From Bacillus albus (GTDB lineage: Bacteria > Bacillota > Bacilli > Bacillales > Bacillaceae_G), in NCBI RefSeq assembly GCF_001884185.1, contig NZ_MAOE01000068.1, positions 1-64,000 on the forward strand: a stretch of DNA of 64,000 nucleotides, read 5' to 3'. Below, piece after piece: positions 36,301-44,482 of this stretch (positions are counted from its first letter, which is position 1; every line of letters starts with the position of its first letter). Under the pieces are notes generated by a model. It was given only the letters and a program-made list of their open reading frames with translations. It was not told the origin of the DNA and ran no database searches. The position numbers and the translations under genes were made by a program.

Positions 36301-37590
36301 TATGATTCTACAGTAGATGCATTAAAGGCAAAAGGTTTGCAGTATGATCAAAAAGCGAATCAAATCGTTTATTATCAAAACTCAGCCTTCCCATCAGGTT
36401 GGTTGAATACAATTCAAGCAAATGGTGATTTTAAATTTGGGGTACTTCCAGAGGAAATAAATGAACCGTTAAATTTAAAATTATTTGGATATGACCTCGC
36501 AACTGCAGGGAATATGGCAACTGGATATAAAGATTATGTCTTTGTAAAGGAAGGGACAGAATACGCTGTTCCAAGTTATAACAAAGATAAAATTAAATTA
36601 GGAGAGAAAATTACGTTAACATTGAATCTTAATAATGTAAAACAGCTTATGTCAGGTACATTTGAAATCCCTTATTACAAGCAGTTATTTAAATTTGCAG
36701 ATGTGAAACCAAATCCAGCACTTACGGAATATGTAAAACAACATGGACTGAACCTTAAATTAGAAGATCCGAAGATAAATGAAGAAGGAGCTTGGGAAAA
36801 CAAGGTGAAAGTTGGCGCATCATTGGAAGGAAAAGAATTTAAAGGATTAGATGGAGATACACCATTTTTAGATGTTACATTCGAGATGACGAACGATGAA
36901 TACTTTAATGATTTAACTGCATTTGGAGTAGATAAGTTCTCTTATACAAAAGCTGGTGCATCAGAAGGCATTGAGATTCCTGCGTTTAAAGATAAATCTT
37001 TTGCTATTGTTTCAAAACATTCAACGGTTACAGGATATATTGGTCCGGAAGCTTTCTTGAATGAGGAGGGGTATTTAGGTAAGAAAGACTATACAAAACT
37101 AGGAGCAAAAGTGTATGCAGTTGGTAAGGATGGAAAGAAATATACAGGAACAATTGATGATAACGGGCAATTTGAAATTCGTAGTGTCCCTGTAAGCGAT
37201 AAAGAATATGATATTTTCGTAGAAATGCCAGGTCATTTAAATAGTAAATTAACAACAAAAATAGGAAAAATGCAGGATGGAGAATTAGTGGGTCAAAACT
37301 TTAGAGCTGACATGGATGATAACCTTGCAGGTGATGTAAACGGCGATAAAATGGTAGATATTCAAGATGCTAGAATAGCAGCTCTGTCATATGGAAAAGG
37401 AAAAGTATCTGTAAAGGATGGAGATATAAATCAAGATGGTGTTGTAGATGAAACAGATATTCGTTTTATTGAGAAAAACTTCTTGAAAAAGGGTCCAGAT
37501 GCCAAAGAAAATCAGAAACCGAAAGAAAATGTAGGGCCAGTGACGCTAGATAAAATCTTACGCTCTATTGGTTTAGAACCAAAAAAATAA
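33349..37590 (+). CDS. Large secreted subtilase with cohesin-like and dockerin segments
   Basis: 1413 residues from ATG 33349 (GGGGAGATG upstream). Signal peptide 1-30 (cut near YNVLA-EE), I9-type propeptide about 50-190, S8 catalytic domain with D228 (GVLDTGID), H300 (SHGTHVAGT) and S620 (MSGTSMATPH), interrupted by a PA domain (about 430-560). After it come Fn3-like segments, a cohesin-like region (about 1085-1215), a CnaB-like domain and a type I dockerin (about 1325-1388) with DVNGDKMVDIQD and DINQDGVVDETD calcium loops. No LPxTG or SLH anchor is seen. Probably a cell-envelope or released protease. Confidence 0.92.
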   Translation: MKRGKFGKILIGTLTAGMLLSQGIPYNVLAEEVNTSTLTGIDDANAILKGLTKEQRNALKTLDTKPGFVISPGINTASPNNVNVIIEFKQAPSKIEVLKQAAKGKKVALSNAEQKVEASHKGFKAELEQLQKNKEKGTNLKAAKITREYKNAFNGVAISIPANMIEDLVRTGMVKRVWEDHEVKIDLPKETAKTAVEPKMADSVPQIGVDKLHDEKITGKGIKVGVLDTGIDYNHPDLKDAYKGYRAKQGEDPSKIDPNSIKGWDFVNNDADPMETTYKDWQNSGGYPEIYEGSAYYTSHGTHVAGTISADKKNNVDYAVKGVAPDVDLYSYRVLGPYGSGQTSGILAAIDKAVKDDMDVINLSLGASINDPLYPTSVAVNNAMLAGVVTVVAAGNSGPEEGTIGSPSAAALPITVGASDAAMTIPTFSADAGDVHVDKMMLLGKSFTDKIEDLKGQSLSVVYAGLGKSGDFTGKDVKGKLALIQRGEITFDEKIKNAKEAGAKAVIVYNNVDGEITSYLGESTSSIPSFRLTKVDGEKLQAKATQGDVALTFGEPSNIKTEGDHLADFSSRGPATKTDDIKPDIVAPGVSIFSTVPEYINDPKDGENYPVAYGRMSGTSMATPHTAGVAALILQEHPNYSPFEVKEALMNTAVDLKEERSVFEVGSGRIDAYRAVHADTSIEVIDKTSNVVDDEEVEIEEKTGSIAFGYKNQIETGPIKDSRKVLIKNSSKTDGKEFKLEAEFSPTSVGVQDAAKNGVKLNVPESIKVAPGTSEEISPEIIIPGNAEFGRYEGYIHITNKNNEKEVYQVPFAVKFTEKGIASVDLLRDAMATDASKFHPFMERPSSPLTFKLNSPLETIDAVVKDRKTGKALGVVGTLNANSLTPNVEYMMFSGMGGYVLPFTGDPTHPIGDKPVMLPDGDYELNFVGYDKEGKSYTKGDNIIIDNVIPEMKFKDVQPGIHEVNDSMFKEEDGQRALWVHGNIYDSTVDALKAKGLQYDQKANQIVYYQNSAFPSGWLNTIQANGDFKFGVLPEEINEPLNLKLFGYDLATAGNMATGYKDYVFVKEGTEYAVPSYNKDKIKLGEKITLTLNLNNVKQLMSGTFEIPYYKQLFKFADVKPNPALTEYVKQHGLNLKLEDPKINEEGAWENKVKVGASLEGKEFKGLDGDTPFLDVTFEMTNDEYFNDLTAFGVDKFSYTKAGASEGIEIPAFKDKSFAIVSKHSTVTGYIGPEAFLNEEGYLGKKDYTKLGAKVYAVGKDGKKYTGTIDDNGQFEIRSVPVSDKEYDIFVEMPGHLNSKLTTKIGKMQDGELVGQNFRADMDDNLAGDVNGDKMVDIQDARIAALSYGKGKVSVKDGDINQDGVVDETDIRFIEKNFLKKGPDAKENQKPKENVGPVTLDKILRSIGLEPKK

Positions 37591-37658
37591 GTGGGCAAAC
37601 TTCTAGAGTAAATAATGCAATTAGACAATGAATAGTAAATGAAATGAGATTGGCTAAC

Positions 37659-37700
37659 AAATAACCGGTAATGATTCACGTTAATATTACCGGTTATTTT
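37659..37700 (+). terminator. Terminator of the subtilase gene
   Basis: AAATAACCGGTAAT/ATTACCGGTTATTT plus T4. Confidence 0.85.
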
Positions 37701-37848
37701 AAAAGTAATAGTTGTTGGGGTACATGAAGTAACTAGTTTAAAATATATTTACTTTTGTTATGGGAAAAGGTAGTTGCTTAATGATTATTGTTTGCGGGAT
37801 GGAAATAAGGTTTATGGTTTGAACTTAAAAAATAGGGGGACTTGTGAA

Positions 37849-38448
37849 ATGGGTATGAAGAAAAAACTTGGTATGGGTGTCATAACTGCAGCGCTGGGCT
37901 TATCTTTAATTGGCGGGGGAACATATGCGTATTTCAGTGATAAGGAAGTATCACAAAACACGTTTGCAGCGGGTACTTTAGATTTGAGTGTAAATCCTGA
38001 AGTTGTTATTAATGTCGACAATCTGAAACCAGGTGATGAAATGGAGCGCGGTTTTCAATTAGTTAACAAAGGAACCTTAGCAATAGGAGATGTGAAACTC
38101 CTGACAGATTACAGTGTAATCGATGCGAAAAGGGATAATGGAAATGCTGATTTTGGTAATCATATCCGTGTTGATTTCTTGTGGAATTTAGATAAAAATG
38201 AAGTTCCAGTATGGTCTACTACATTATCTGAATTAAAGGTAGCTACGCAAAACGGAAGTATTCCTGATCTTGTGCAAAAAGGTGTTGTAGACAGAGAAGG
38301 AAATGGACTTGCTCCTGGTGATGATGATACCTTTTATGTAATGTTCACATTCGTAGATAGCGGTGAAGACCAAAATGTATTTCAAGGAGATGCATTAAAA
38401 TTAAATTGGACGTTTAATTCCATGCAAACAAGCGGTGAAGAAAAGTAA
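37849..38448 (+). CDS. TasA/CalY (camelysin)-family secreted protein
   Basis: 199 residues from ATG 37849 (AGGGGGA upstream). The N-terminus MGMKKKLGMGVITAALGLSL is a signal peptide of the SipW-processed kind (GGGTYAYFSDKEVS), and the mature part starts NTFAAGTLDLSVNP, a hallmark of TasA/camelysin fibre proteins (peptidase M73 family). No sipW gene is adjacent, so processing would rely on one elsewhere. It follows the large subtilase; a link with biofilm matrix or surface protein turnover is inferred. Confidence 0.92.
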   Translation: MGMKKKLGMGVITAALGLSLIGGGTYAYFSDKEVSQNTFAAGTLDLSVNPEVVINVDNLKPGDEMERGFQLVNKGTLAIGDVKLLTDYSVIDAKRDNGNADFGNHIRVDFLWNLDKNEVPVWSTTLSELKVATQNGSIPDLVQKGVVDREGNGLAPGDDDTFYVMFTFVDSGEDQNVFQGDALKLNWTFNSMQTSGEEK

Positions 38449-38590
38449 GTGTAATAATTTGTATACTATATGTTTAAACGTATAGTGCACAATTAATTGG
38501 GGGATAAGTATAAGTAACTTTGAACAATATTAAGTTCACCATTTTTATGATGTCGCTTTTTCTATAACGGTAAGTTCAAATTATGTTTCT

Positions 38591-38636
38591 ATTAAATAAA
38601 AAATACATCCTTATAGGGATGTATTTTTTATTTAAT
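38591..38636. terminator. Bidirectional terminator
   Basis: Perfect 20-bp stem 38591-38610 / 38617-38636, loop TTATAG, T-rich both ways; serves the CalY-like gene and the convergent secreted-protein gene. Confidence 0.88.
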
Positions 38637-38650
38637 GATAATGTTATAAA

Positions 38651-39097
38651 TTATTCTACATGAACCGATATGCTTTTAGATAATACTTGCATTGAGAAAG
38701 GAACTCTAGCTTCAAAAGCTATAGTGTTTGTTGAATTTGGTGTATTTGAGAAGATGTACGAATCTTTGATACGTAATCTAAATGTTTTTTCAGATCCGAA
38801 TGGACCAGTATAAGAACTGACTTCGTCTAAAGAACTTCCTGCATATCTAATACCATTAATAGTTAAAGCTTCTGAATATGAATCCGGTGTACCTACTTCA
38901 CTAACTTTAACATAAAGGTAATCGCCCTTAAGAACAGGAATAGATAAGTAAGAACTTGCACTATACATTTTGTTATTATCGCCTACAGCACTAATGCTAA
39001 CACTTCGTAATGGAGAAGAATCCGCTTTTGAAATTGTTGGTAAAAATGCTAGTGTAAGTGCAAAACACATAGCTAACATGCTCATAAATTTTTTCAT
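38651..39097 (-). CDS. Small secreted protein, unknown function
   Basis: 148 residues with a clear signal peptide (MKKFMSMLAMCFALTLAFL, cut near SKA-DS). The mature part is Ser/Thr-rich and probably beta-sheet (RSVSISAVGDNNKMYSASSY). No Cys or motif. ATG 39097 follows AAGGGGTTG. Convergent with the CalY-like gene. Confidence 0.75.
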   Translation of the reverse strand: MKKFMSMLAMCFALTLAFLPTISKADSSPLRSVSISAVGDNNKMYSASSYLSIPVLKGDYLYVKVSEVGTPDSYSEALTINGIRYAGSSLDEVSSYTGPFGSEKTFRLRIKDSYIFSNTPNSTNTIAFEARVPFSMQVLSKSISVHVE

Positions 39098-39482
39098 ATT
39101 AACAACCCCTTAGGTATTTATTTAACATCCTGTATTTTACAGGTTAAAAATGTAAATTTCAATATTGTTATATAAAGAATAATTATGTAATTATGCATAT
39201 TTAATATAAAGTACACCAAAACTCAGATACATAAATCCCTTGCTGTTACATTGGGGATACGAAAATAACTACAAGAAAAAGGCGTCTACAGAAAAAATTT
39301 CTATTCTTATATTTGTAGGATAGTTTTAGATAAAAAAACAAAGAGTTTAGTAATGTATATATGTCTTAATGTAAAATATACATTGCATTTATTCTGTTTG
39401 TAATTTAATATATAGATTATAAGATGTTGCGGTATGAAGTTTATTTAATGTTTGTAAGTAAAGAGAAAATGGGAAGAGTTAA
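39098..39482. other. Gap without recognisable feature
   Basis: About 380 AT-rich bases; no open frame with a start signal, hairpin terminator or repeat was seen. Confidence 0.4.
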
Positions 39483-39644
39483 AAAAGTCTAACTCAACAG
39501 GAGTTGGCCGATGTTGTAAACGTTACGCGACGAACCAGTAGCCTTATTGAAAGCAATAAGTGTAACCCTTCTTTAAAGCTTTGTATGCATATAGCTAAAA
39601 CAATAGATAAGAATTTAGATAAATTATTTTGGGAGGAACTCTAA
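39483..39644 (+). pseudogene. XRE-family regulator, 5' part lost
   Basis: Reads KSLTQQELADVVNVTRRTSS, then ESNKCNPSLKLCMHIAKTID and ends LFWEEL, a typical small XRE repressor (YozG/YgzD-like). Upstream the frame hits TAA at 39480-39482, so the N-terminal helix and start are missing. The stop is one base before the next gene, as in intact regulator-membrane protein pairs. Confidence 0.75.
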
Positions 39645-39645
39645 A

Positions 39646-40116
39646 ATGAAAAAACTAAAAAAATGGTTTTCACTCAGTACACACTCAGATGAAAGAATTC
39701 AACAAATCGAAATGAAAATTTGGGCGCAATCTGGAATTATTGTCCTACTTTTAGCTTTTATAGATGTTGTAATAAGGGGAGCATATCTACACAGCCCATT
39801 CCTAGAATGGATTGCTTCATTAGCCATTATAATTTGTTATATGATTTTCTTCTTTATTAAATCTATTCTAACTGGTGTTTATGAAACAGATATTAATAAT
39901 AAAGAGCAATTAAAAGAAAAATTAAAAGAAAAAATGAGTAATACCTTTATTTTTTGTTTTGTCGCAATAGGTGCTACTACATACAAATATTATTTCCCTG
40001 AAGATTTCAGTGGATGGTTAGAAGCAATAGCAAAATTCATTATACTGTTCGTTTTCCTATTTGGTATTCAATATCTTATTACAGTCATAGCGTGGAAGAG
40101 ATCCAATAAAATATAA
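39646..40116 (+). CDS. Membrane protein partnered with an XRE regulator
   Basis: 156 residues; four helices in two pairs (about 28-47 and 52-72; 104-121 and 130-152) with an acidic/basic central loop (NNKEQLKEKLKEKM). It starts after GGGAGGAACTCTAAA, inside the regulator's last codons. This XRE-plus-membrane-protein pairing is common in Bacillus, but the function is unknown. The gene seems intact although its regulator is not. Confidence 0.7.
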   Translation: MKKLKKWFSLSTHSDERIQQIEMKIWAQSGIIVLLLAFIDVVIRGAYLHSPFLEWIASLAIIICYMIFFFIKSILTGVYETDINNKEQLKEKLKEKMSNTFIFCFVAIGATTYKYYFPEDFSGWLEAIAKFIILFVFLFGIQYLITVIAWKRSNKI

Positions 40117-40164
40117 GGAAACGAAACAAAATCTATCAGCGTCTCTGTCAAAAATTAAAAACAG

Positions 40165-40398
40165 CGAAAAGAAGTACGAGAACATTTACGTACAAAAGAA
40201 GGTAAAGAATTATATGTAAAACAAAAAATAGAGGTAGAACCCGTATTCGGTCATATTAAATACAATCGCTTCTTCCAACGTTTTTCCTTACAAGGCCTTT
40301 CTAAAAATCGACTGGAATGGGGTTTTATTTGTGTTGCCCATAATTTACGGAAATGGACAACAAGTGCTCAATCCAAAGCGAAAAATGCCCGGTTATAG
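40165..40398 (+). pseudogene. IS1182-type transposase, C-terminal remnant
   Basis: 78 codons in frame: REHLRTKEGKELYVKQKIEV, EPVFGHIKYNRFFQRFSLQG, LEWGFICVAHNLRKW, ending at TAG 40396. E-P-VFGHIK is the third catalytic position of the DDE transposases of the IS1182 group. All upstream sequence is missing; there is no start. Confidence 0.85.
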
Positions 40399-40437
40399 TA
40401 GAAAATCTGTTGATTTTCTACTATAACCGGGCATTTT
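40382..40437. repeat. Perfect 26-bp inverted repeat over the transposase stop
   Basis: 40382-40407 and 40412-40437 are exact reverse complements with a 4-base loop (TGTT). It covers the stop of the IS remnant and probably was the element's own terminator. Confidence 0.8.
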
Positions 40438-40462
40438 CTCATCCATATTAAAGTTAAAATAA

Positions 40463-40510
40463 AAAACTGTCTCCAAAAGGTCTTATTTAAAGACCTTTTG
40501 AGACAGCCTC
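40463..40510 (-). terminator. Terminator of the zinc-binding lipoprotein gene
   Basis: Minus strand CTGTCTCAAAAGGTCTTT.../AAGACCTTTTGGAGACAG followed by TTTTTTATTTT. Confidence 0.85.
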
Positions 40511-40527
40511 TTCTTATTAAAAATTGA

Positions 40528-41478
40528 TTAGTTAGTAGCTTCTTTCAATGCGTTTACGTTTTCTTCCATTAAAGTGAAGTAATCTTTATTATTTTTCGCA
40601 TCGTCTTCAGAAATAGTGGCTAAGTGATTTAAGCGTAAAATTTTTGTACCTGTTTCTTTTTGAATGACAGATGCTACTTTTGGGGTAGAGAATGTTTCAA
40701 ATAAAATATATTGTAGATTATGTTCTTTAGCTGTTTTTGTAATATCAGCAAGCTGTTTTTGAGATGGTTCATCAGAAGCTGAAATACCAGCGATAGCAAT
40801 TTGTTTCAGACCATAGCGTTGTTCCCAGTATCCATAAGCCGCATGAGAAACTAAAATATCTTTCGTTTTTGCATTCGCAACTGCTGCTTTAAATTGATCA
40901 TCTAAATCAGTAAATTTCGTTTGAAGTGCTGCGAAGTTTTTTTCAAACTCTTTTTTATGGTCAGGTTGTAATTCTACAAGTGCATTTTTAATTTTTTCTG
41001 CCTGTTTCATTGCTAGAGTAGGGTCTAACCAAATGTGTGGGTCTTTATCGTGATGATGTTCCTCTTCCTTATGGCCGTCTCCGTGATCATGATGCTCTTC
41101 TTCAGTAGAAGTACGCAGTTCAATACCTTTTGATGCATTTACAATTTTAACATTTTCTTTTTGTAATGATTTTTCCATTTTTTCAGCAAATGGTTCTAAT
41201 TCAGCCCCGTTATAAACGAATAAATCGGCTTTTGCAACTTTTACTGTTTGTTTTTGACTTGGTTCAAATGTATGAGAATCTGCACCAGGTGGATAAATTG
41301 CTTCAACCGTTACATAGTCGCCACCAATTTTTTTTGCGAAATCAGCAAGAGGAAAAATAGTTGTATAAACAGTTAGCTTTCCGTCTTTCTTGGCATTACC
41401 TTCTTTTGTATTCGAGCAGCCAGTGAAAATTAAAGTGAAAATAAGTAAGAATGAAAATATAGTCAATTTTTTAGGCAT
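40528..41478 (-). CDS. Zinc ABC transporter substrate-binding lipoprotein (AdcA/ZnuA type)
   Basis: 316 residues. Lipoprotein signal peptide with lipobox FTGC; cluster A-1 fold with metal-binding His in DSHTFEPS, a His/Glu-rich flexible loop (about 120-147, EEHHDHGDGHKEEEHHHD) typical of zinc rather than manganese proteins, then DPHIWLDP, HAAYGY and a final Asp/Glu region. It binds extracellular zinc and delivers it to a permease. No permease or ATPase gene is adjacent. Zur-like operators flank its promoter. Confidence 0.93.
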   Translation of the reverse strand: MPKKLTIFSFLLIFTLIFTGCSNTKEGNAKKDGKLTVYTTIFPLADFAKKIGGDYVTVEAIYPPGADSHTFEPSQKQTVKVAKADLFVYNGAELEPFAEKMEKSLQKENVKIVNASKGIELRTSTEEEHHDHGDGHKEEEHHHDKDPHIWLDPTLAMKQAEKIKNALVELQPDHKKEFEKNFAALQTKFTDLDDQFKAAVANAKTKDILVSHAAYGYWEQRYGLKQIAIAGISASDEPSQKQLADITKTAKEHNLQYILFETFSTPKVASVIQKETGTKILRLNHLATISEDDAKNNKDYFTLMEENVNALKEATN

Positions 41479-41548
41479 TAAGTTCTCCTCTTTTCTTTTT
41501 TACGGATATATTTTCCCCAATTTTAGAAGAAAAATATCATTTTAATAC

Positions 41549-41634
41549 AAAACGGAATAATTACGTTTTAGTTTGCGAACTTAGTATAATACATCTTTTA
41601 TAAAGTTGCAATAAATAATAATCATTCCGATTTG
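41549..41634 (-). promoter_or_regulatory. Promoter with Zur-like operators
   Basis: Minus strand: -35 TTGCAA (41606-41611), 17-base spacer, -10 TATACT (41583-41588). Downstream, AAACGTAATTATTCCGTTTT (about 41549-41569) matches the Zur 7-1-7 palindrome with one mismatch in the core. A weaker similar element (TCGGAATGATTATT) lies just upstream of the -35. This fits zinc repression of the lipoprotein gene. Confidence 0.7.
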
Positions 41635-41744
41635 ATTTTGTTATAAAGTTGTCAAATATAGATGTGTTATTTTTGCGAATACATGCATATGTGACAACGC
41701 TGAGTTCATATATATGAAAGGAGGGTGTAGAGGGGGATGAGTGT

Positions 41745-41897
41745 TTGGGTTACTTAATGGAAGCTATTTTATTGATATTAGCGGTAGTATTACCATTAGC
41801 TTTAGTCTTAATTTTTTTAAGAAGATTAATAAGTAATTTAGGGGATGCGTCAACAGTAACGAAAATACGAGAGAAAGATGAGAAAAAGAGTGAGTAA
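41745..41897 (+). CDS. Small single-helix membrane protein
   Basis: 50 residues from TTG 41745 (AGGGGG 8 bases upstream). One helix (AILLILAVVLPLALVLIFL), then a basic/acidic tail ending KDEKKSE. An alternative start is ATG 41757, which overlaps the stop of a 6-codon frame starting at 41738. A hairpin (GTAAAGCACTAT/ATAGTGCTTTAC) follows. Confidence 0.55.
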   Translation: MGYLMEAILLILAVVLPLALVLIFLRRLISNLGDASTVTKIREKDEKKSE

Positions 41898-41927
41898 AGC
41901 ACTATACGTACGCATAGTGCTTTACTT
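41893..41927 (+). terminator. Hairpin after the small membrane gene
   Basis: 12-bp perfect stem, loop ACGTACGC; weak T-run. Confidence 0.6.
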
Positions 41928-42008
41928 GTGGTAAAATGAGAGAAGGAAACTCCTAAAAGTTGTATTTTACTGGAGGAGAGAAAAGTAAAATAAGAGGTAT
42001 ATGCATAT

Positions 42009-42668
42009 ATGAATAAGCGAACAGCGTTAGTACTTGGTGCAAGTGGTTTAGTTGGACAAGAGATAACGCGTCTATTACTTGAATCAGATTACTACGATTC
42101 GGTTACTATTTTTGTAAGAGAACCAATGCAATGGCAACATGAGAAGTTACAGCAAAAGCAAATAGATTATTCGGTATTAGAGGAATATAAAGAGTTTTTT
42201 GCTGTAGATGACGTATTTAGTTGTCTAGGAACAACAATCAAAAAAGCAAAAACAAAAGAAAATTTCAAAAAGGTAGATTATGAATATACGTTACGAGCCG
42301 CGTGTCTAGCGGAGAAACAAGGTGTGCAAAATTTTCTTGTTGTGTCTTCAATGGGAGCAAATCCTAAATCGTTTTTCTTTTATTCACAAGTGAAAGGGAG
42401 AATGGAAGAGGAATTACAAAAGTTAGTCATAGGTGGCATCCACATTTTTAGGCCATCTTTATTAGTAGGAAATCGACAAGAATTTCGCTTTGGTGAACGA
42501 ATGGCTGAAAAGTTATCTCGTATCATTCCTTTTATATTTAAGGGAGCTTTCAAAAAGTATAAACCAATTTCTGCGAAAGATGTGGCGAAAGGGATGTATA
42601 TCACTGCATTGCGAGAAGAATCAGGTATCCACATTTATAATTCGAATGAAATTACAACGATAGAATAA
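42009..42668 (+). CDS. NAD(P)-binding atypical short-chain dehydrogenase (HTATIP2-like)
   Basis: 219 residues with a Rossmann start ALVLGASGLVGQEITRLLL, then DDVFSCLGTTIKKAKTKE and NFLVVSSMGANPKSFFFYSQ-VKG, the pattern of HTATIP2/CC3-like oxidoreductases. A Ser-Tyr-Lys arrangement (VVSSMG...FYSQVKG) may be catalytic. Substrate unknown. The ribosome binding site is weak (AAGAGG). Confidence 0.85.
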   Translation: MNKRTALVLGASGLVGQEITRLLLESDYYDSVTIFVREPMQWQHEKLQQKQIDYSVLEEYKEFFAVDDVFSCLGTTIKKAKTKENFKKVDYEYTLRAACLAEKQGVQNFLVVSSMGANPKSFFFYSQVKGRMEEELQKLVIGGIHIFRPSLLVGNRQEFRFGERMAEKLSRIIPFIFKGAFKKYKPISAKDVAKGMYITALREESGIHIYNSNEITTIE

Positions 42669-42669
42669 A

Positions 42670-42913
<244 letters not shown>

Positions 42914-42932
42914 TTAAATTGGAGGCTGACAT

Positions 42933-43385
42933 ATGTACCAGGCTTATTATGAAAGTGAATTAGGTTTGCTTGAAATTAAAGCGAACGATAAAGGAATTAC
43001 GTCAGTTATATTTGTTGATGAGAGACAAGAAGGAATTACAAATGAAATGATAGATCAATGTATAAATGAGCTAGATGAATATTTTAAGGGGAATAGAAAA
43101 GAGTTCACAGTCCCGCTGTCTGCCGAGGGAACAGCATTTCAAAAAAATGTATGGGATGCGCTCTATACTATTCCGTATGGCGTAAGTGCTTCATATTTAG
43201 ATATTGCAGAGAAAGTTGGAAATACGAAAGCTGTACGAGCGATAGGAGGAGCAAATAGTCGGAATCCGATTTCAATTATCGTTCCGTGTCATCGTGTAAT
43301 AGGAAAGAGCGGGAAGCTTGTTGGATATGCAGGTGGTTTATGGAGGAAAGAGTGGTTATTAAAACATGAAGGTATATTGAAATAA
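42933..43385 (+). CDS. ogt: Methylated-DNA-protein-cysteine methyltransferase
   Basis: 150 residues. Active-site C119 in VPCHRVIG, followed by the family helix GKLVGYAGGLWRKEWLLKHE; helix-turn-helix around GVSASYLDIAEKVGNTKAVR. It repairs O6-alkylguanine by irreversible transfer of the alkyl group to Cys119. ATG 42933 follows TTGGAGG. No Ada regulator nearby. Confidence 0.95.
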   Translation: MYQAYYESELGLLEIKANDKGITSVIFVDERQEGITNEMIDQCINELDEYFKGNRKEFTVPLSAEGTAFQKNVWDALYTIPYGVSASYLDIAEKVGNTKAVRAIGGANSRNPISIIVPCHRVIGKSGKLVGYAGGLWRKEWLLKHEGILK

Positions 43386-43410
43386 CGTATGGACGGGAAG
43401 AGGGATTGTT

Positions 43411-44406
43411 TTGAGATGTATAAATTGTGGGCAACTTTGCGAGGGAAACCAGTTGAATTGTGAAAGTTGTAAGCGGACTTTGCATACTGAACAAGGTGAA
43501 GGAAGCTCACTAATAGACAAGGAATTAGAAGTGTATGTAGGGAGACAATATCCGTATTACAAAAGAAAATGGGAGCTTGAGGAAAAACGGATTGCTAGGT
43601 GGAGCTGGAATGGTTGGGCAGCCATTTTCAATGTAGGATGGCTTGGGTATCGTAAGTACTATTTACCAGCAGCATTATTTGTATTGTTATTAGTAGCGTG
43701 CGATGCGTTTTCTTATTATATGGGTTTCAACGTAGCATTACCAATCATTAATATGGTGCCTCTGACGTTTCTATTACTCGTTTTTATTTTATTTGGAATG
43801 GCGATTTTTGCGAATGGATTATATTATCAATTTGCAGAAAGGCGTATATATCGAATAAAAGCACGAGAAATTCAAGATGAATCGGTTGAGAAGTACCTCA
43901 TTCGTGATAGTGGTGGAACGAGTAAAATGGGAGCAACCATCGTTACGATTTTAGCGGTTGCTAGTATTTTTTTCAGCCATTTCTTCTTCCCAACTGATCG
44001 AGATATTATTCAAAAAGTTCGTACAGGCTCGCTTTATGAATATCCATTCTTTTCTATTGGTGAATCGTTTGAAAGTTATTTTAGAAATCCAGTTTGGGTA
44101 TATTATCGTGGAACGGAAGGATTAGAATTAGTAGAATTCCAAGGGATTAGTCCTGATATGCCAAGGAAAAAGGTGAATATCCAATTTATTGTTGATTATA
44201 AATTGGGTGAGATTGAGCCGTACTCAATTTCGATTAACGGCGAATCTAAAAATGAGGAAGAATTTTTGAAAATAATGGACGAAATATTTAAAGTTCAAAA
44301 TCCATTTGATATAGACGATGGATTACAAGTAAAAGAAATAGAAAAAGAAGCGGATGGAAAGACTCTCTATCCGCTTCTTTTTTTAATGTACGAAAATAAT
44401 ATTTGA
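43411..44406 (+). CDS. Zinc-ribbon membrane protein (DUF2628-like)
   Basis: 331 residues from TTG 43411. N-terminal zinc ribbon CxxCG...CxxC (RCINCGQLC, NCESCKRTL), then an amphipathic DUF2628-like part (YKRKWELEEKRIARWSWNGW, AAIFNVGWLGYRKYY) and several helices (about 88-115, 118-145, 172-192), then a soluble C-terminal domain. Function unknown. Oddly, a strong intrinsic terminator (44342-44384) lies inside its last 20 codons. Confidence 0.75.
   Translation: MRCINCGQLCEGNQLNCESCKRTLHTEQGEGSSLIDKELEVYVGRQYPYYKRKWELEEKRIARWSWNGWAAIFNVGWLGYRKYYLPAALFVLLLVACDAFSYYMGFNVALPIINMVPLTFLLLVFILFGMAIFANGLYYQFAERRIYRIKAREIQDESVEKYLIRDSGGTSKMGATIVTILAVASIFFSHFFFPTDRDIIQKVRTGSLYEYPFFSIGESFESYFRNPVWVYYRGTEGLELVEFQGISPDMPRKKVNIQFIVDYKLGEIEPYSISINGESKNEEEFLKIMDEIFKVQNPFDIDDGLQVKEIEKEADGKTLYPLLFLMYENNI
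44342..44384 (+). terminator. Intrinsic terminator inside the end of an ORF
   Basis: AGAAGCGGAT/ATCCGCTTCT followed by T7, ending 20 bases before the ORF stop at 44404-44406. Confidence 0.8.
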
Positions 44407-44482
44407 AATAATCTGAATCTTTTGTATAATAATATATATTATACTGGCTTTCATTTATACATATAGATTGGGGGAAGGAAGA

